Shown here: piece after piece, positions 55,337 to 63,870 of the stretch
How the letters are laid out: each line of letters begins with the position of its first letter
Position numbering within the stretch: position 1 is the first letter of the stretch
The notes under the pieces: generated by a model
What the model was told of the DNA's origin: nothing
The model's database searches: none
Seen by the model: only the letters and a program-made list of their open reading frames with translations
Translations under genes and position numbers: made by a program
Source: a bacterium
GTDB taxonomy: Bacteria > Krumholzibacteriota > Krumholzibacteriia > LZORAL124-64-63
Reading direction: 5' to 3'
DNA: 64,000 nt
NCBI GenBank assembly: GCA_016712675.1
Contig: JADJQR010000001.1
Coordinates: forward strand, 3,596,001 to 3,660,000

Positions 55337-56440
55337 TCACGTCGACCTGAGGTCGGACGCCGCTTCTCCGTCGATGATCACGTGGCACGTGCCGTCGCCG
55401 GCTTCGTCCAGTCGTGTCGACCCTGCCAACCAGGTCGACCAGCCCAGCCACGGCGCTCCATGGTCGTCGGCAACGCCCAGGCGCAGCGGCGGCACGCTGT
55501 CGGGTGCCAGCCTCAAGTCCAGATCGAAGTCGAACTGCGGTCCGGTGGCCAAGGCGCTGATCTCGCACAACTCCGGGTAGGCGGTGCCGTGGGGCAGGAA
55601 GTCCGCCATCTGACTCCAGTCGAGCGGCCCGAGCCGAACCCTGAATCGCGATTGCGCCATGCGCGCACGCGCGCCCAGGCAGGTGTCCTGGCCCAGGTGA
55701 CAGGACTGCTGGCCCAGGCGGCAGATCTCGCTGTCGTCGATCAGGTACCAGGCGGGCACGAACTGCTCGATGGTCGCCGGCACACCGAAGTAGTCCTGCA
55801 CCAGGTCGGCCAGGGCCAGGGCCGAGATCCCGCGGCCGCCCAGCGCGTGACTGCGGCCCAGCAGCGCGCGGTCGTCGACGACCAGCTTCCCCCAGAGCGC
55901 CGGCGTGCCCAGGCCGGCCAGCGACAGCGCCATCCGCTCGAACAGGCTGGTTCGACCCGGCCCTGTACGCTCGTAGACGACGGGAAACCGGTTCTTCTCC
56001 CAGGCGCGGTAGAGCAGCGACACCAGGCGATGGTTGAATGCGTTCAGGAAGTCGCGCAGCGCGAAGTTCTTGTCGCGCACCTGTTCGAGGACGAACTCGC
56101 TGTAGGGAATGGGCAGCGAGCCGAAGCTGGCCGGCGTTGCCACGCCCATGAAGGCCACGGACATCTCGTAGCGTCCGTCCGTCTCCCTGACGTCGTGGAC
56201 GTCGCTGGGCGCGAAAGCCATCGAAACGCGGCTGGTGAAACAGATGGCCTCGCGGGCGGGGTCGTCCCCGGTGCCCACGGGCTCCCTCTCCGGGTGTGCC
56301 AACTGCAGCTGGCGCACGGCCTGGTAGAACGAGAAGCGCCAGCCTTCGGACGCGACCAGCGAGGCCGCTTCGCTCCCGGCGTGGGCGCCGCGCCGGTCAC
56401 CGCTCAGATGATCAGCGCCTCTCCCGCTCGTGGTGGCCAT
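55337..56440 (-). CDS. tssG: T6SS baseplate wedge protein TssG
   Basis: A 367-residue protein. WRFSFYQAVRQLQLAHP near residue 33, FAPSDV, YSEFVLEQVRDKNFALRDFL, FNHRLVSLLYRAWEKNR and FLPHGTAYPELCEI are TssG hallmarks. The N-terminal 30 residues are a non-conserved extension. The ATG at 56440 follows GGAGGTGTTG and overlaps tssF by 37 bp. Confidence 0.92.
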   Translation of the reverse strand: MATTSGRGADHLSGDRRGAHAGSEAASLVASEGWRFSFYQAVRQLQLAHPEREPVGTGDDPAREAICFTSRVSMAFAPSDVHDVRETDGRYEMSVAFMGVATPASFGSLPIPYSEFVLEQVRDKNFALRDFLNAFNHRLVSLLYRAWEKNRFPVVYERTGPGRTSLFERMALSLAGLGTPALWGKLVVDDRALLGRSHALGGRGISALALADLVQDYFGVPATIEQFVPAWYLIDDSEICRLGQQSCHLGQDTCLGARARMAQSRFRVRLGPLDWSQMADFLPHGTAYPELCEISALATGPQFDFDLDLRLAPDSVPPLRLGVADDHGAPWLGWSTWLAGSTRLDEAGDGTCHVIIDGEAASDLRST

Positions 56441-58275
56441 CGCTTCAACACCTCCTCCCGCTTCCGGATCGTGGCCGCCGTCTGCGTGAAGGAGTTGATC
56501 GAGGTGTAGTAGGCCAGGAAGCGCTCGAGCACGGATGCGAACATGAAGGCGCTGCTGCCGGTGTAGTGGTCCTCGTCCAGGTGCAGCGTGATCTCCAGAC
56601 CGCGGGTCAGGAGCCGACCTTCGGACGTGGCGATCTGCCGCAACACGCGTCGCCAGTCCAGCCCGACCAATCCGGCGATCCGCTGCCGCGTGACCGCCGA
56701 GTCGGCGAAGTCCAGCAGGGCCATCAGCTCGCGGAAGGCCATGGGGCCGCCCGGTTGGTGGCTGCGACCGTCGTCCAGCAGTTCGAGCAGCGACAGGTGA
56801 TTGAGGCTGAGCACCGACACGAGCCGCCACAGGATCTCCTGGCCGCCGGGCAGGCGAACCGCCGCCGTCGGCTTGCGCAACGTGCGGATGCGGTCGATGC
56901 CAGGTTGGCCCTCGATCTGGAACTCGCCGCCGCGCGTGCCCAGCGGCAGTTCCGCCGGCAGATCGCGGTTGCTGGCCACGATGTGTACGACGAGCGTATC
57001 GCCCGGCGTCAGCGCGGGCGGCTCCCCGCGGGGATCGACCAGCGAGAGGTCCACCTCCGTACCGGAGTCCAGCTTGCGACCGGAGGGCCGCCGCGCCGCA
57101 TGCCAGAACGCCACCTCGCCTTCGCGCGGATCGCCGTGGCGCAGCCCGAAGAACGGCCGGAACTCGCGCACCTGCCCCGTGCTCGCGCTCAGCGCCTCCA
57201 CGCGCCGGATGCTGTGGACCTCGTACGCCAGCGGCACGTGGAAGTCGGGAACCACGCGATACTCCGCCTCGGTCTGGCGCAGCGTGACGGGCTCGGCCTG
57301 GTGCGGGAACAGGTTCACCGCCGGCGTGCAGCCCAGTTTGAGGTTTTCCGGGCCCAGTCTGGCTTCCAGGTCGAGCGGCAGGCGATCCAGCAGGATCAGC
57401 AGCTCCAGCTTCGCACCGACCGTAGCCAGCGTCGCCGGCGTCAGACCCGTGATCTCGCCGAAGAGGAACTTGTCCGGGAACAGGAAGTACTCGCGCAGCA
57501 GCCGGTGTCCCAGGTGCGAGGTCCGCGCGTCGTCGACCAGGCCCTCGTCGGCCCCGAAGCCCACTGGACGCAGGTGCGTGGGCGACAGGAAGCGCGCGTC
57601 ATCGCCCACGCGCGAGGCCTCCAGGTCGCCCCGGCCCGGCCGCACGATGACGCCCAACGGCTGGCGGAACATCAGTTCGTACAGACGGTTGGCGACGGCG
57701 GCGTTGCCGTCGAAGAAGAACCGCACCTGCTCCAGCGGCAATTCGGAGAAGCGCTGCGCGCCCATGGTCGCCAGTTCGACGCGGAGAGCGGCCACGGCCG
57801 CAGGCGGGCACAGGGGATTGCCGCGGTCCAGCGCGACGACACCCACCGCGGTCACCTCGATGGGCCACAGAGTCACGGGGTAACAGGTCCGGAAGCGGCA
57901 GCGCGCGCCCTTGACCGGCGGCGTGTGGATCTGGCTGTGCCGCGGGATCCTCGTGCCGGTCGTGGCGTGCGCACGGTCAGGGTCGCCGGTGAACTGGACC
58001 ACGGTGGTCGACGGCATCGGCGCCAGCAGCTCCGGCTGCAGCAGACCCAGCAGCGCGGTGGTGATCTCGGGGAAATCGTCGTCCAGGCGCAGTTGCACGC
58101 GCGCGGCCATCATGGCGAAGGCCTCGATCAGGCGTTCGACGTGGGGATCCTCGCACTTGTCCGGCTCCAACAGGAGCTGGCTGGCGATGGCCGGATAGCT
58201 CTCGGCGAAATCCACCAGCTGGCGGCGGATGAAGCGCAGCTCCTTCTCGTAGCAGTGCAGCAGCCGATCGCGCAT
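56404..58275 (-). CDS. tssF: T6SS baseplate protein TssF
   Basis: A 623-residue protein, full length. The N-terminus LLHCYEKELRFIRRQLVDFA, ESYPAI, DPHVERLIEAFAMMAARVQL and the later FRTCYPVTLWPI and FASVLERFLAYYTSINSFTQ match TssF. It forms the wedge with TssG around the spike. Confidence 0.95.
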   Translation of the reverse strand: MRDRLLHCYEKELRFIRRQLVDFAESYPAIASQLLLEPDKCEDPHVERLIEAFAMMAARVQLRLDDDFPEITTALLGLLQPELLAPMPSTTVVQFTGDPDRAHATTGTRIPRHSQIHTPPVKGARCRFRTCYPVTLWPIEVTAVGVVALDRGNPLCPPAAVAALRVELATMGAQRFSELPLEQVRFFFDGNAAVANRLYELMFRQPLGVIVRPGRGDLEASRVGDDARFLSPTHLRPVGFGADEGLVDDARTSHLGHRLLREYFLFPDKFLFGEITGLTPATLATVGAKLELLILLDRLPLDLEARLGPENLKLGCTPAVNLFPHQAEPVTLRQTEAEYRVVPDFHVPLAYEVHSIRRVEALSASTGQVREFRPFFGLRHGDPREGEVAFWHAARRPSGRKLDSGTEVDLSLVDPRGEPPALTPGDTLVVHIVASNRDLPAELPLGTRGGEFQIEGQPGIDRIRTLRKPTAAVRLPGGQEILWRLVSVLSLNHLSLLELLDDGRSHQPGGPMAFRELMALLDFADSAVTRQRIAGLVGLDWRRVLRQIATSEGRLLTRGLEITLHLDEDHYTGSSAFMFASVLERFLAYYTSINSFTQTAATIRKREEVLKRWPPRAGEALII

Positions 58276-58327
58276 CCGCGGTCCACCTGAAGGCTGGGGT
58301 TCCCCGCGCGGCCGACTCCGGCCCGCG

Positions 58328-58810
58328 CTACTGGTCGGCTTTCACCTGCACCGAACCGGTGTCCATCTCGATCTCGGTGTCGAACACCACGGGCTCCCTG
58401 ACCGGGTCCACATGGAGCAGGCCGTGGATGCGGAAACGCGCCGTCGGCGACAGGCGTTCGGTCGGCACCAGGTACTCGACGCGGATCGAACCGGGGGCCA
58501 ACCGCGGCTCGAACCGCCGCAGGGTCTGCGTCACGAGTCCACAGATCCGCTGACAGTCCGCCGGCGAGGATCCGCTGTAGTGCGAGAAGTCGGGCAGCCC
58601 GTAGTTGACGATGGAGTCGCGCGTTTCCGGCAAATGCGTCAGATCGTACGGAAGCGTGCACTTCGTGTTCAACAGCCACTCGATGTCGCGCCGGACGGCC
58701 GTCAGCAGCTCGCGGAACCCGATCCGCATCTCGACACCGGGCGCACCCCCCTGCGCGATGCGATCGAGCACCGAGTGCCGGAGAACGTCAGCGGTCGAGC
58801 GGTCGCCCAT
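58328..58810 (-). CDS. tssE: T6SS baseplate protein TssE (gp25-like)
   Basis: A 160-residue GpW/gp25-family protein. DIEWLLNTKCTLPYDLTHLP, DSIVNYGLPDFSHYSGSS and RFEPRLAPGSIRVE with the conserved wedge EPR-type region. It connects sheath and baseplate. The start lies 9 bp after the tagJ stop. Confidence 0.92.
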   Translation of the reverse strand: MGDRSTADVLRHSVLDRIAQGGAPGVEMRIGFRELLTAVRRDIEWLLNTKCTLPYDLTHLPETRDSIVNYGLPDFSHYSGSSPADCQRICGLVTQTLRRFEPRLAPGSIRVEYLVPTERLSPTARFRIHGLLHVDPVREPVVFDTEIEMDTGSVQVKADQ

Positions 58811-58819
58811 GGCGCCACC

Positions 58820-59629
58820 TCATGGCGCGGCGCCCAGTTCGAGCGTGCGCAGTTCGAGCACCGGCAGGTCCGCCACGTCCCCCGCCGGCGACGACCAGCC
58901 CAGCAGACGCTGACCCCGCCCCCGCAGCAGGCCGCCGCCGCCGTCGAACCACTCCGTCAGCCGGCCGGTGGCGCACCGTGCATCCCCGCCCTGCCAGCTC
59001 CCTTCGTAGAGGACCGGCAGGTGGATCGAGGACGTCAATCCGCCCTGGTCGGTCAGGCGCGCCGGCAGCCAGAGCAGGTCCAGCAGGTGCGTGGGGGCCG
59101 ACACCTCGAGCGTCCCGATCCTCTCCCAGGGCAGCCACAGGTAGCGACCGCCGGCGAACACCTCCAGGAACGAACCAAGGTGATCGTCAAGGTCGCGTAG
59201 CGAGCCCAGCGGCGACCCGTTCAGGCGACCGGCCAGCTCGGGCTGCAGCGCGATCGATTCCTCGACCAGGTCGACGGCCTGCGCGTGTTCGCCGCGCCCG
59301 GCGGCCGCCAATGCGGCCAGGCGCCGGGTCAGGTGTGGAGGCGGTTCGCCCGGCAACAGCGGCTGCGCCCCGTGGTGGAACACGGCACGCCGCTCCTGTT
59401 CCGACGCCAGGAGATTGACATAGATCGCCTGCACGCGAGACAGTTCAGGGTCGCCCACATCAAGCGCCGCCAGTTGCTTGCGGGCCCGGTGCAACTCGCC
59501 GGCAAAGCACAGCACGGCAAACAGCCGGTAACGCAGGTCCGCGTTGCCGGGGCTCGCCTTGACGGCGGCCACCCCGTCGGAGATCGCCTCCGCCAGGTGA
59601 CCGCCGTCGAGTTGCGCCTGCAGGTCCAT
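58820..59629 (-). CDS. tagJ: TagJ/ImpE-family T6SS accessory protein
   Basis: A 269-residue protein. The N-terminal TPR-like half (GNADLRYRLFAVLCFAGELH, RARKQLAALDV) is followed by the ImpE C-terminal part (FLEVFAGGRYLWLPWERIGT, LLDLLWLPARL). TagJ binds TssB and assists ClpV action in systems with a Fha/PppA pathway, which fits this cluster. The ATG overlaps the hcp stop by one base. Confidence 0.88.
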   Translation of the reverse strand: MDLQAQLDGGHLAEAISDGVAAVKASPGNADLRYRLFAVLCFAGELHRARKQLAALDVGDPELSRVQAIYVNLLASEQERRAVFHHGAQPLLPGEPPPHLTRRLAALAAAGRGEHAQAVDLVEESIALQPELAGRLNGSPLGSLRDLDDHLGSFLEVFAGGRYLWLPWERIGTLEVSAPTHLLDLLWLPARLTDQGGLTSSIHLPVLYEGSWQGGDARCATGRLTEWFDGGGGLLRGRGQRLLGWSSPAGDVADLPVLELRTLELGAAP

Positions 59630-60117
59630 CACTTCTCCGCGTTCTTCTCCAGGTTCCAACTGCCGGCCACCTTGCCGCCGCCGCCGCCGTCCGCACGCTT
59701 CTGCTGCGTGTAGGTCCACTCGATCTTGCCGTAGTTGAAGCTGATGGCTTCGGTCGGGAACGAACCGGTGCCGCCGCCGATGGAAACCGACGAGATGATC
59801 GAATTCGACAGCTTGTACTCCATGTAGGGCACGTGCTGGCCGCCTCCGGCCCGCGTCAGCGTCAGCGTGATCGTCGGGATATGCGTGCCCAGGCAGCACC
59901 GCGTGGCCAGCAGAGGCGAGGCCTTGTCCAGTTCCTTGGTGATGGTGAAGTCCTGGTGGCTGCAGCGACCTGACGTCGCGCCGCCCGCGGTCGACGCCGA
60001 GATGCTGGCCGACTGCGACACGCCGTGGCTGAAGCTCTGGATCTCGATCATTCCCTCGAAGCCGGCGGCGGTGCATTCGCCCGGCACGCCGTCGATCTGC
60101 AGATAGGCATCGAACAT
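59629..60117 (-). CDS. hcp: T6SS tube protein Hcp
   Basis: A 162-residue Hcp that stacks as hexamer rings to form the inner tube. FDAYLQIDGVPGEC at the start, IEIQSFSHGVSQSASIS, DFTITKELDKASPLL, YKLSNSIISSVSIGG and ISFNYGKIEWTYTQQ are the family segments. The start is placed at 60117 after AAAGGACGGGAGT. Upstream, between tssC and hcp, is a strong imperfect hairpin that could stabilise this abundant mRNA segment. Confidence 0.95.
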   Translation of the reverse strand: MFDAYLQIDGVPGECTAAGFEGMIEIQSFSHGVSQSASISASTAGGATSGRCSHQDFTITKELDKASPLLATRCCLGTHIPTITLTLTRAGGGQHVPYMEYKLSNSIISSVSIGGGTGSFPTEAISFNYGKIEWTYTQQKRADGGGGGKVAGSWNLEKNAEK

Positions 60118-60141
60118 GACTCCCGTCCTTTCCGTTCGGTC

Positions 60142-60165
60142 CACAGTATGGACGCGTCCACTGTG
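60142..60165 (-). other. intercistronic hairpin between tssC and hcp
   Basis: CACAG / CTGTG arms around the 12-bp palindrome TGGACGCGTCCA, with a 2-nt bulge. It ends 24 bp upstream of the hcp start codon. Likely an mRNA processing or stability element; an operator is the other possibility. Confidence 0.5.
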
Positions 60166-60192
60166 TCGACCGCGCAGCCGCGGCCGCGCCGT

Positions 60193-61689
60193 CTACTTGG
60201 CCGCGCCCGGCAAATCAGCCACCAACCGCAGCGACACATCCAGCTTCTCCAGCTGGAAATGCGGCTTCAGATAGGCGATCGCCTTGTAGTTGCCAGGCGC
60301 CGCCTTGTCCTCCGTCACCTCGATGCGCGCTTCGCGCAATGGGTACTTGGCCTTCTGCTCCTGCGTGGCCTCATCCTGGTCCAGGACGTAGTTGTTGATC
60401 CAGCTGTTGAGGAACTTCTCGATCTCGATGCGCGACGCGAACGAGCCCACCTTGTCGCGACAGATCGACTTCAGGTAGTGCGCGATGCGTGACGTGGCCA
60501 TGAGGTAGGGAATCTTGCGGGAGAGGTCGGCGTTGGCCGTGTGCTCCTTCTCCTTGTACTTCTTCGGCTTCTGCACCGAATTGCCGCCGAAGAACGCGGC
60601 GTAATCGGTGTTCTTGCAGTTGCAGAGCGCGATGAATCCCAGTTCCGACAGCTCGTTCTCGCGTGTCTCGGGGATCAGGATCTCGGTGGGGCACTTGGCG
60701 CCCACGTCGCCCTCGCGGGATTTGAAGACGTGGATGGGCAGCCCCTCCACCAGTCCGCCGCCCTCAGGGCCACGGATGGCCACGCACCAATGGTGCTTGG
60801 CGAACGCCGATGTCAGGCGGCCGGCAAAGGAGTAGGCCGCGTTCGTCCACAGGTACTTGTGGTGGTCCTGGCCGTCCACATCCTCCTCGAAGTCGAACGT
60901 CTCCGTGGGCACGGTGGCGCTTCCGTAGGGCAGACGGCCCAGGACGTGCGGCACCAGCAGGCACACGAAGCGCGAGTCCTCCGATTCGCGGAACGACAGC
61001 CATTTCGTGTTCTCGGGATTGCTCTTGTCGAAGATCTTGGCCAGGTCGCGCGGGTTCGGCAGTTCGGTGAAGCTCTCCAGGCCGAACATCGGGGCCCCCG
61101 CGGCCGACACGAACGGCGCGTGCGCCGCCGCCGCCACCGTCGACATGTGCTCGAGCAGTTCCATGTCCTGTGGCCCCTTGCCGAACTCGTAGTCGCCCAC
61201 GAGACAGCCGTAGGGGTCACCGCCGTACTGACCGAACTCGTTCTCGTAGATCTTCTTCCACAGGGCGCTCTCGGTGAACTCGGAGGCAGCCTGGAAGTCC
61301 CGCAGCATGTCCTTCTTGCTGATGTTCAGGACGCGGATCTTCATGGTCTCGCCGGTCTCCGAACCCATCACCAGCTGGTTCAGTCCGCGCCACGAAGCTT
61401 CCAGCTTCTGGAAGTCCGGATGGTGCATGACCTCGTTGAGCTGGCGCGAGACCAGCGCGTCGATGGCGGCGATCCGCTGGTTCACCGTGCGCGTCACGCC
61501 CTTGGCCACGACCGTGCCGGGATCCAGCAGCTGCTCGACCAGGGTCTTGATCAGGTCCTGCCCGTAGGCACGACCGGCCTCGTCCCGTGACTTGATGCCG
61601 GTCTCGAGCATCTCTTCAAGGATGCCGGCGCCGTCCAGCCCGACGACTTCATTCACCGGCTTGGGCTTCGCTTTCTTGGAATCCGCCAT
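60193..61689 (-). CDS. tssC: T6SS sheath large protein TssC
   Basis: A 498-residue sheath subunit. HPDFQKLEASWRGLNQLV, VGDYEFG, WLSFRESEDSRFVCLLVPHV, LGRLPYG, CNCKNTDYAAFFG, LPYLM-type segment IPYLMATSRIAHYLKSI and the C-terminal beta strands match TssC. With TssB it forms the contractile sheath. The start is set by AGGAGGATTAGC. Confidence 0.96.
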   Translation of the reverse strand: MADSKKAKPKPVNEVVGLDGAGILEEMLETGIKSRDEAGRAYGQDLIKTLVEQLLDPGTVVAKGVTRTVNQRIAAIDALVSRQLNEVMHHPDFQKLEASWRGLNQLVMGSETGETMKIRVLNISKKDMLRDFQAASEFTESALWKKIYENEFGQYGGDPYGCLVGDYEFGKGPQDMELLEHMSTVAAAAHAPFVSAAGAPMFGLESFTELPNPRDLAKIFDKSNPENTKWLSFRESEDSRFVCLLVPHVLGRLPYGSATVPTETFDFEEDVDGQDHHKYLWTNAAYSFAGRLTSAFAKHHWCVAIRGPEGGGLVEGLPIHVFKSREGDVGAKCPTEILIPETRENELSELGFIALCNCKNTDYAAFFGGNSVQKPKKYKEKEHTANADLSRKIPYLMATSRIAHYLKSICRDKVGSFASRIEIEKFLNSWINNYVLDQDEATQEQKAKYPLREARIEVTEDKAAPGNYKAIAYLKPHFQLEKLDVSLRLVADLPGAAK

Positions 61690-61693
61690 GACG

Positions 61694-62218
61694 CTAATCC
61701 TCCTGGCCCGCGCCCGGGCCCTCGGCGCCCAGCACACCCTTCAGCTTGTCCCGCATCTCGGAATTCTCCATGATCGCTTCCAGCAGTTCCTCGAGCCGGT
61801 CGTTGCCTTCCGTCCGGCTCAGCAGCGCCTTGAGCTTGGTACGCACCTCGATCAGGTCGTTCAGGGGCTTGACCTGGCGCACGACGGCATCGGGCGAGAA
61901 ATCGGACATCTTCGAGAAGTTCAACTCGACGGACAGCTCGCTGCCGTCGTCCGCGAGCTTGTTCTCCACCTTGTAGGCCAGCCGCGGCTTCATGCTGCCG
62001 AGGATGTCATCGAAGTTGTCGCGGTCGATGTCGGTGAACTTGCGGTCCATCGGCTTGGGCAGCGGAACGGCCGGATTGCCCGACAGGTCCGCCATGACGC
62101 CCACCACGAACGGCAGCTCCTTCATCTGCATGGCGCCGTTGAGGTCGACCTCGTAGCTGATATGGACCCGCGGCGGGCGGACCCGCTCTTTCTTGCCGTA
62201 CACACTCTCATTGCCCAT
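61694..62218 (-). CDS. tssB: T6SS sheath small protein TssB
   Basis: A 174-residue protein. VHISYEVDLNGAMQMKELPF, VVGVMADLSG, RKFTDIDRDNFDDILGSMKP and ELNFSKMSDFSPDAVVRQV are TssB signatures. It lies 4 bp upstream of tssC. The helix near the C-terminus would carry the ClpV recognition site. Confidence 0.95.
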   Translation of the reverse strand: MGNESVYGKKERVRPPRVHISYEVDLNGAMQMKELPFVVGVMADLSGNPAVPLPKPMDRKFTDIDRDNFDDILGSMKPRLAYKVENKLADDGSELSVELNFSKMSDFSPDAVVRQVKPLNDLIEVRTKLKALLSRTEGNDRLEELLEAIMENSEMRDKLKGVLGAEGPGAGQED

Positions 62219-62266
62219 GGGTAGCCTCCCGATTGGGGTTTGCCTGGCCGATCAACCGCTCGTGGC

Positions 62267-63337
62267 TCAGTCCTGGGGCCTGGACAGCCCCAACAGGTCC
62301 TTCGTCTGCACGCGGACGTCGTTGTTCTTCACGACGTCGTCGAAGAGACTCTCGAAGCTCATGCCGCCCCAGCGCACGGCGCGGTCCAGCAGCGCGGGCA
62401 CCGGGCTGTGCGGTTCGGTGCGCCGCAGGAACTCGGCCACCTCGCGAACGCGCCGGTAGGCATCGTCGCGGGACGCGATGGGACCGGCGTCGGCGGCGGC
62501 GCCGCCGCCGCTCGCGGTCACCGCATCGCCACCGGCGGCATCGGCGACGGCCGCCGGGGCGGCCACCGGTGCCGGCGCCGCGCCCACGAGAAACTCCCGC
62601 ATGTCGTCAAACAACCCACTCAGATCGCCGAAATACGGACCGCTCTCCCGGAACTTCGCGGCGCAGAGCGCCGACAATTCGGCCAGGGCATCCTGGCACG
62701 ACTGCAGGCGGCTCAGGGTCGCCGCCAGGCGCTCGGCTGGCGTGGCCGCGACCGAGTCGTAACAGGCCGCGGTCGTCACCAGGCCCATCTCGAGCAGTTC
62801 GTTGTGTTTGCTGCGGTCGGACTTCAGGCTGGCGCTGTCCAGGCGCTGCGCCTGTTCGTAGTCGAACCAGCACCGGGGCGTCCCGCCGACGGGCTCGGAG
62901 AGCGGCACCCGCTTGACGGCCGCCAGGAAATCGCGCGAGGAGCCGAGCCACGACAACGGTCGGGCGCGAATGGGCTCGACGATCTCCTGTTCATCGCAGC
63001 CCGGATACAGGGTATCCCAGAACGCTTCCAGCAATCCGTGCACGAGCCGCAAGCCTGTGTCCAGGCCCTCGAACCCGTGCTGCCGGACCAGCGCCTGCGT
63101 GTAGATGGCCGCCAGCTGGAGGTCCTTGGTCTTCTCGGTGAGCAGCTTCTCGCACAGGAGCGAGACGCCGCGCCAGTCCGCGGACTTGGCTTCGCCGCCG
63201 AGATCCAGGCGCGGGTCCACCTCGCGCCGCATCTCGTCCAAGGTGCTGAAGGTCAGGTCACCCGCGACCAGGCGCAGGTCGATGCCGGACGGCCGGTCCG
63301 GGCTGACGGGAATGAGAAACCGGCTCAAATCCGCCAT
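62267..63337 (-). CDS. tssA: T6SS TssA (ImpA family)
   Basis: A 356-residue protein that primes tube and sheath polymerisation. The ImpA N-terminal domain (about 5-170) shows PVSPDRPSGIDLRLV, DWRGVSLLCEKLLTEKTKDL and VHGLLEAFWDTLYPGCDEQE. An Ala/Gly-rich linker leads to the short C-terminal part AYRRVREVAEFLRRTEPHSP, VPALLDRAVRWGGMSFESLF. First gene of block 3, preceded by a 533-bp gap. Confidence 0.93.
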   Translation of the reverse strand: MADLSRFLIPVSPDRPSGIDLRLVAGDLTFSTLDEMRREVDPRLDLGGEAKSADWRGVSLLCEKLLTEKTKDLQLAAIYTQALVRQHGFEGLDTGLRLVHGLLEAFWDTLYPGCDEQEIVEPIRARPLSWLGSSRDFLAAVKRVPLSEPVGGTPRCWFDYEQAQRLDSASLKSDRSKHNELLEMGLVTTAACYDSVAATPAERLAATLSRLQSCQDALAELSALCAAKFRESGPYFGDLSGLFDDMREFLVGAAPAPVAAPAAVADAAGGDAVTASGGGAAADAGPIASRDDAYRRVREVAEFLRRTEPHSPVPALLDRAVRWGGMSFESLFDDVVKNNDVRVQTKDLLGLSRPQD

Positions 63338-63454
63338 GCCATCCTCCCTCTGGGCTGGGACGATACGCGCAGATCCCCGGCAGGCGAGTGCCTGCGGCCC
63401 GTGCCGACGTGCTGCGGAACGCCGCCCGGAGCAATGGGCAGTGGCTCGGAGCCC

Positions 63455-63482
63455 CTTACTGGCTTAGAGTTGTAACGGATCG
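63455..63482. repeat. direct repeat, copy 1 (CTTACTGG...AACGGATCG)
   Basis: CTTACTGG, 11-nt spacer, AACGGATCG. The same two blocks recur about 246 bp to the right with a 13-nt spacer. Confidence 0.35.
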
Positions 63483-63700
63483 GGGTGGTGGCCGCAAGCA
63501 CCAAAACGACCCGTTCCGGCCCCACTTGGGGCGGCATGACACGCTTCAGGTGGGGGACTGCCGGCCCGCGTCGCCTGCGGGCAAACGCAGGACCCGGCCG
63601 ATGCCGACGTGCATGCTCGCCCAACACGCAGCGCCGTTCCAGCCGGGCCCAAACCCTTGCGGCGGTCGCAGGACCGCGGCGACTATCAAGTCACCACACT

Positions 63701-63730
63701 CTTACTGGTCGCCCCCCAATTAACGGATCG
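63701..63730. repeat. direct repeat, copy 2 (CTTACTGG...AACGGATCG)
   Basis: Second copy with a 13-nt spacer, in the AT-rich right half of the gap. Confidence 0.35.
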
Positions 63731-63870
63731 CCTCCATGACCCCCACCATTCGATATGTGGTTAAGCGACGTCCCACGGCAAAACCGGCAGAAAATTTCTA
63801 GATTTCTTTGCTCAAGATTTCATGATATCGCGTAAGTGTTTAATTGAAAGGATATTACACGACAGGCGGG

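Larger units (their letters stand above)
63338..63870. other. 533-bp intergenic region upstream of T6SS block 3
   Basis: No gene is supported. The right half (63,690-63,865) is distinctly AT-rich for this genome and may hold regulatory sites for tssA. A partial direct repeat, CTTACTGG then AACGGATCG 11-13 bp later, occurs at about 63,455 and again at about 63,701. No consensus promoter is convincing; a weak minus-strand TTGCGG-N17-TACAAC lies near 63,470-63,500. Confidence 0.5.

Noticed and set aside
52524-55580. Long plus-strand reading frame opposite clpV
   Set aside because: The minus strand encodes a complete ClpV with both Walker motifs; the opposite frame has no recognisable domain.
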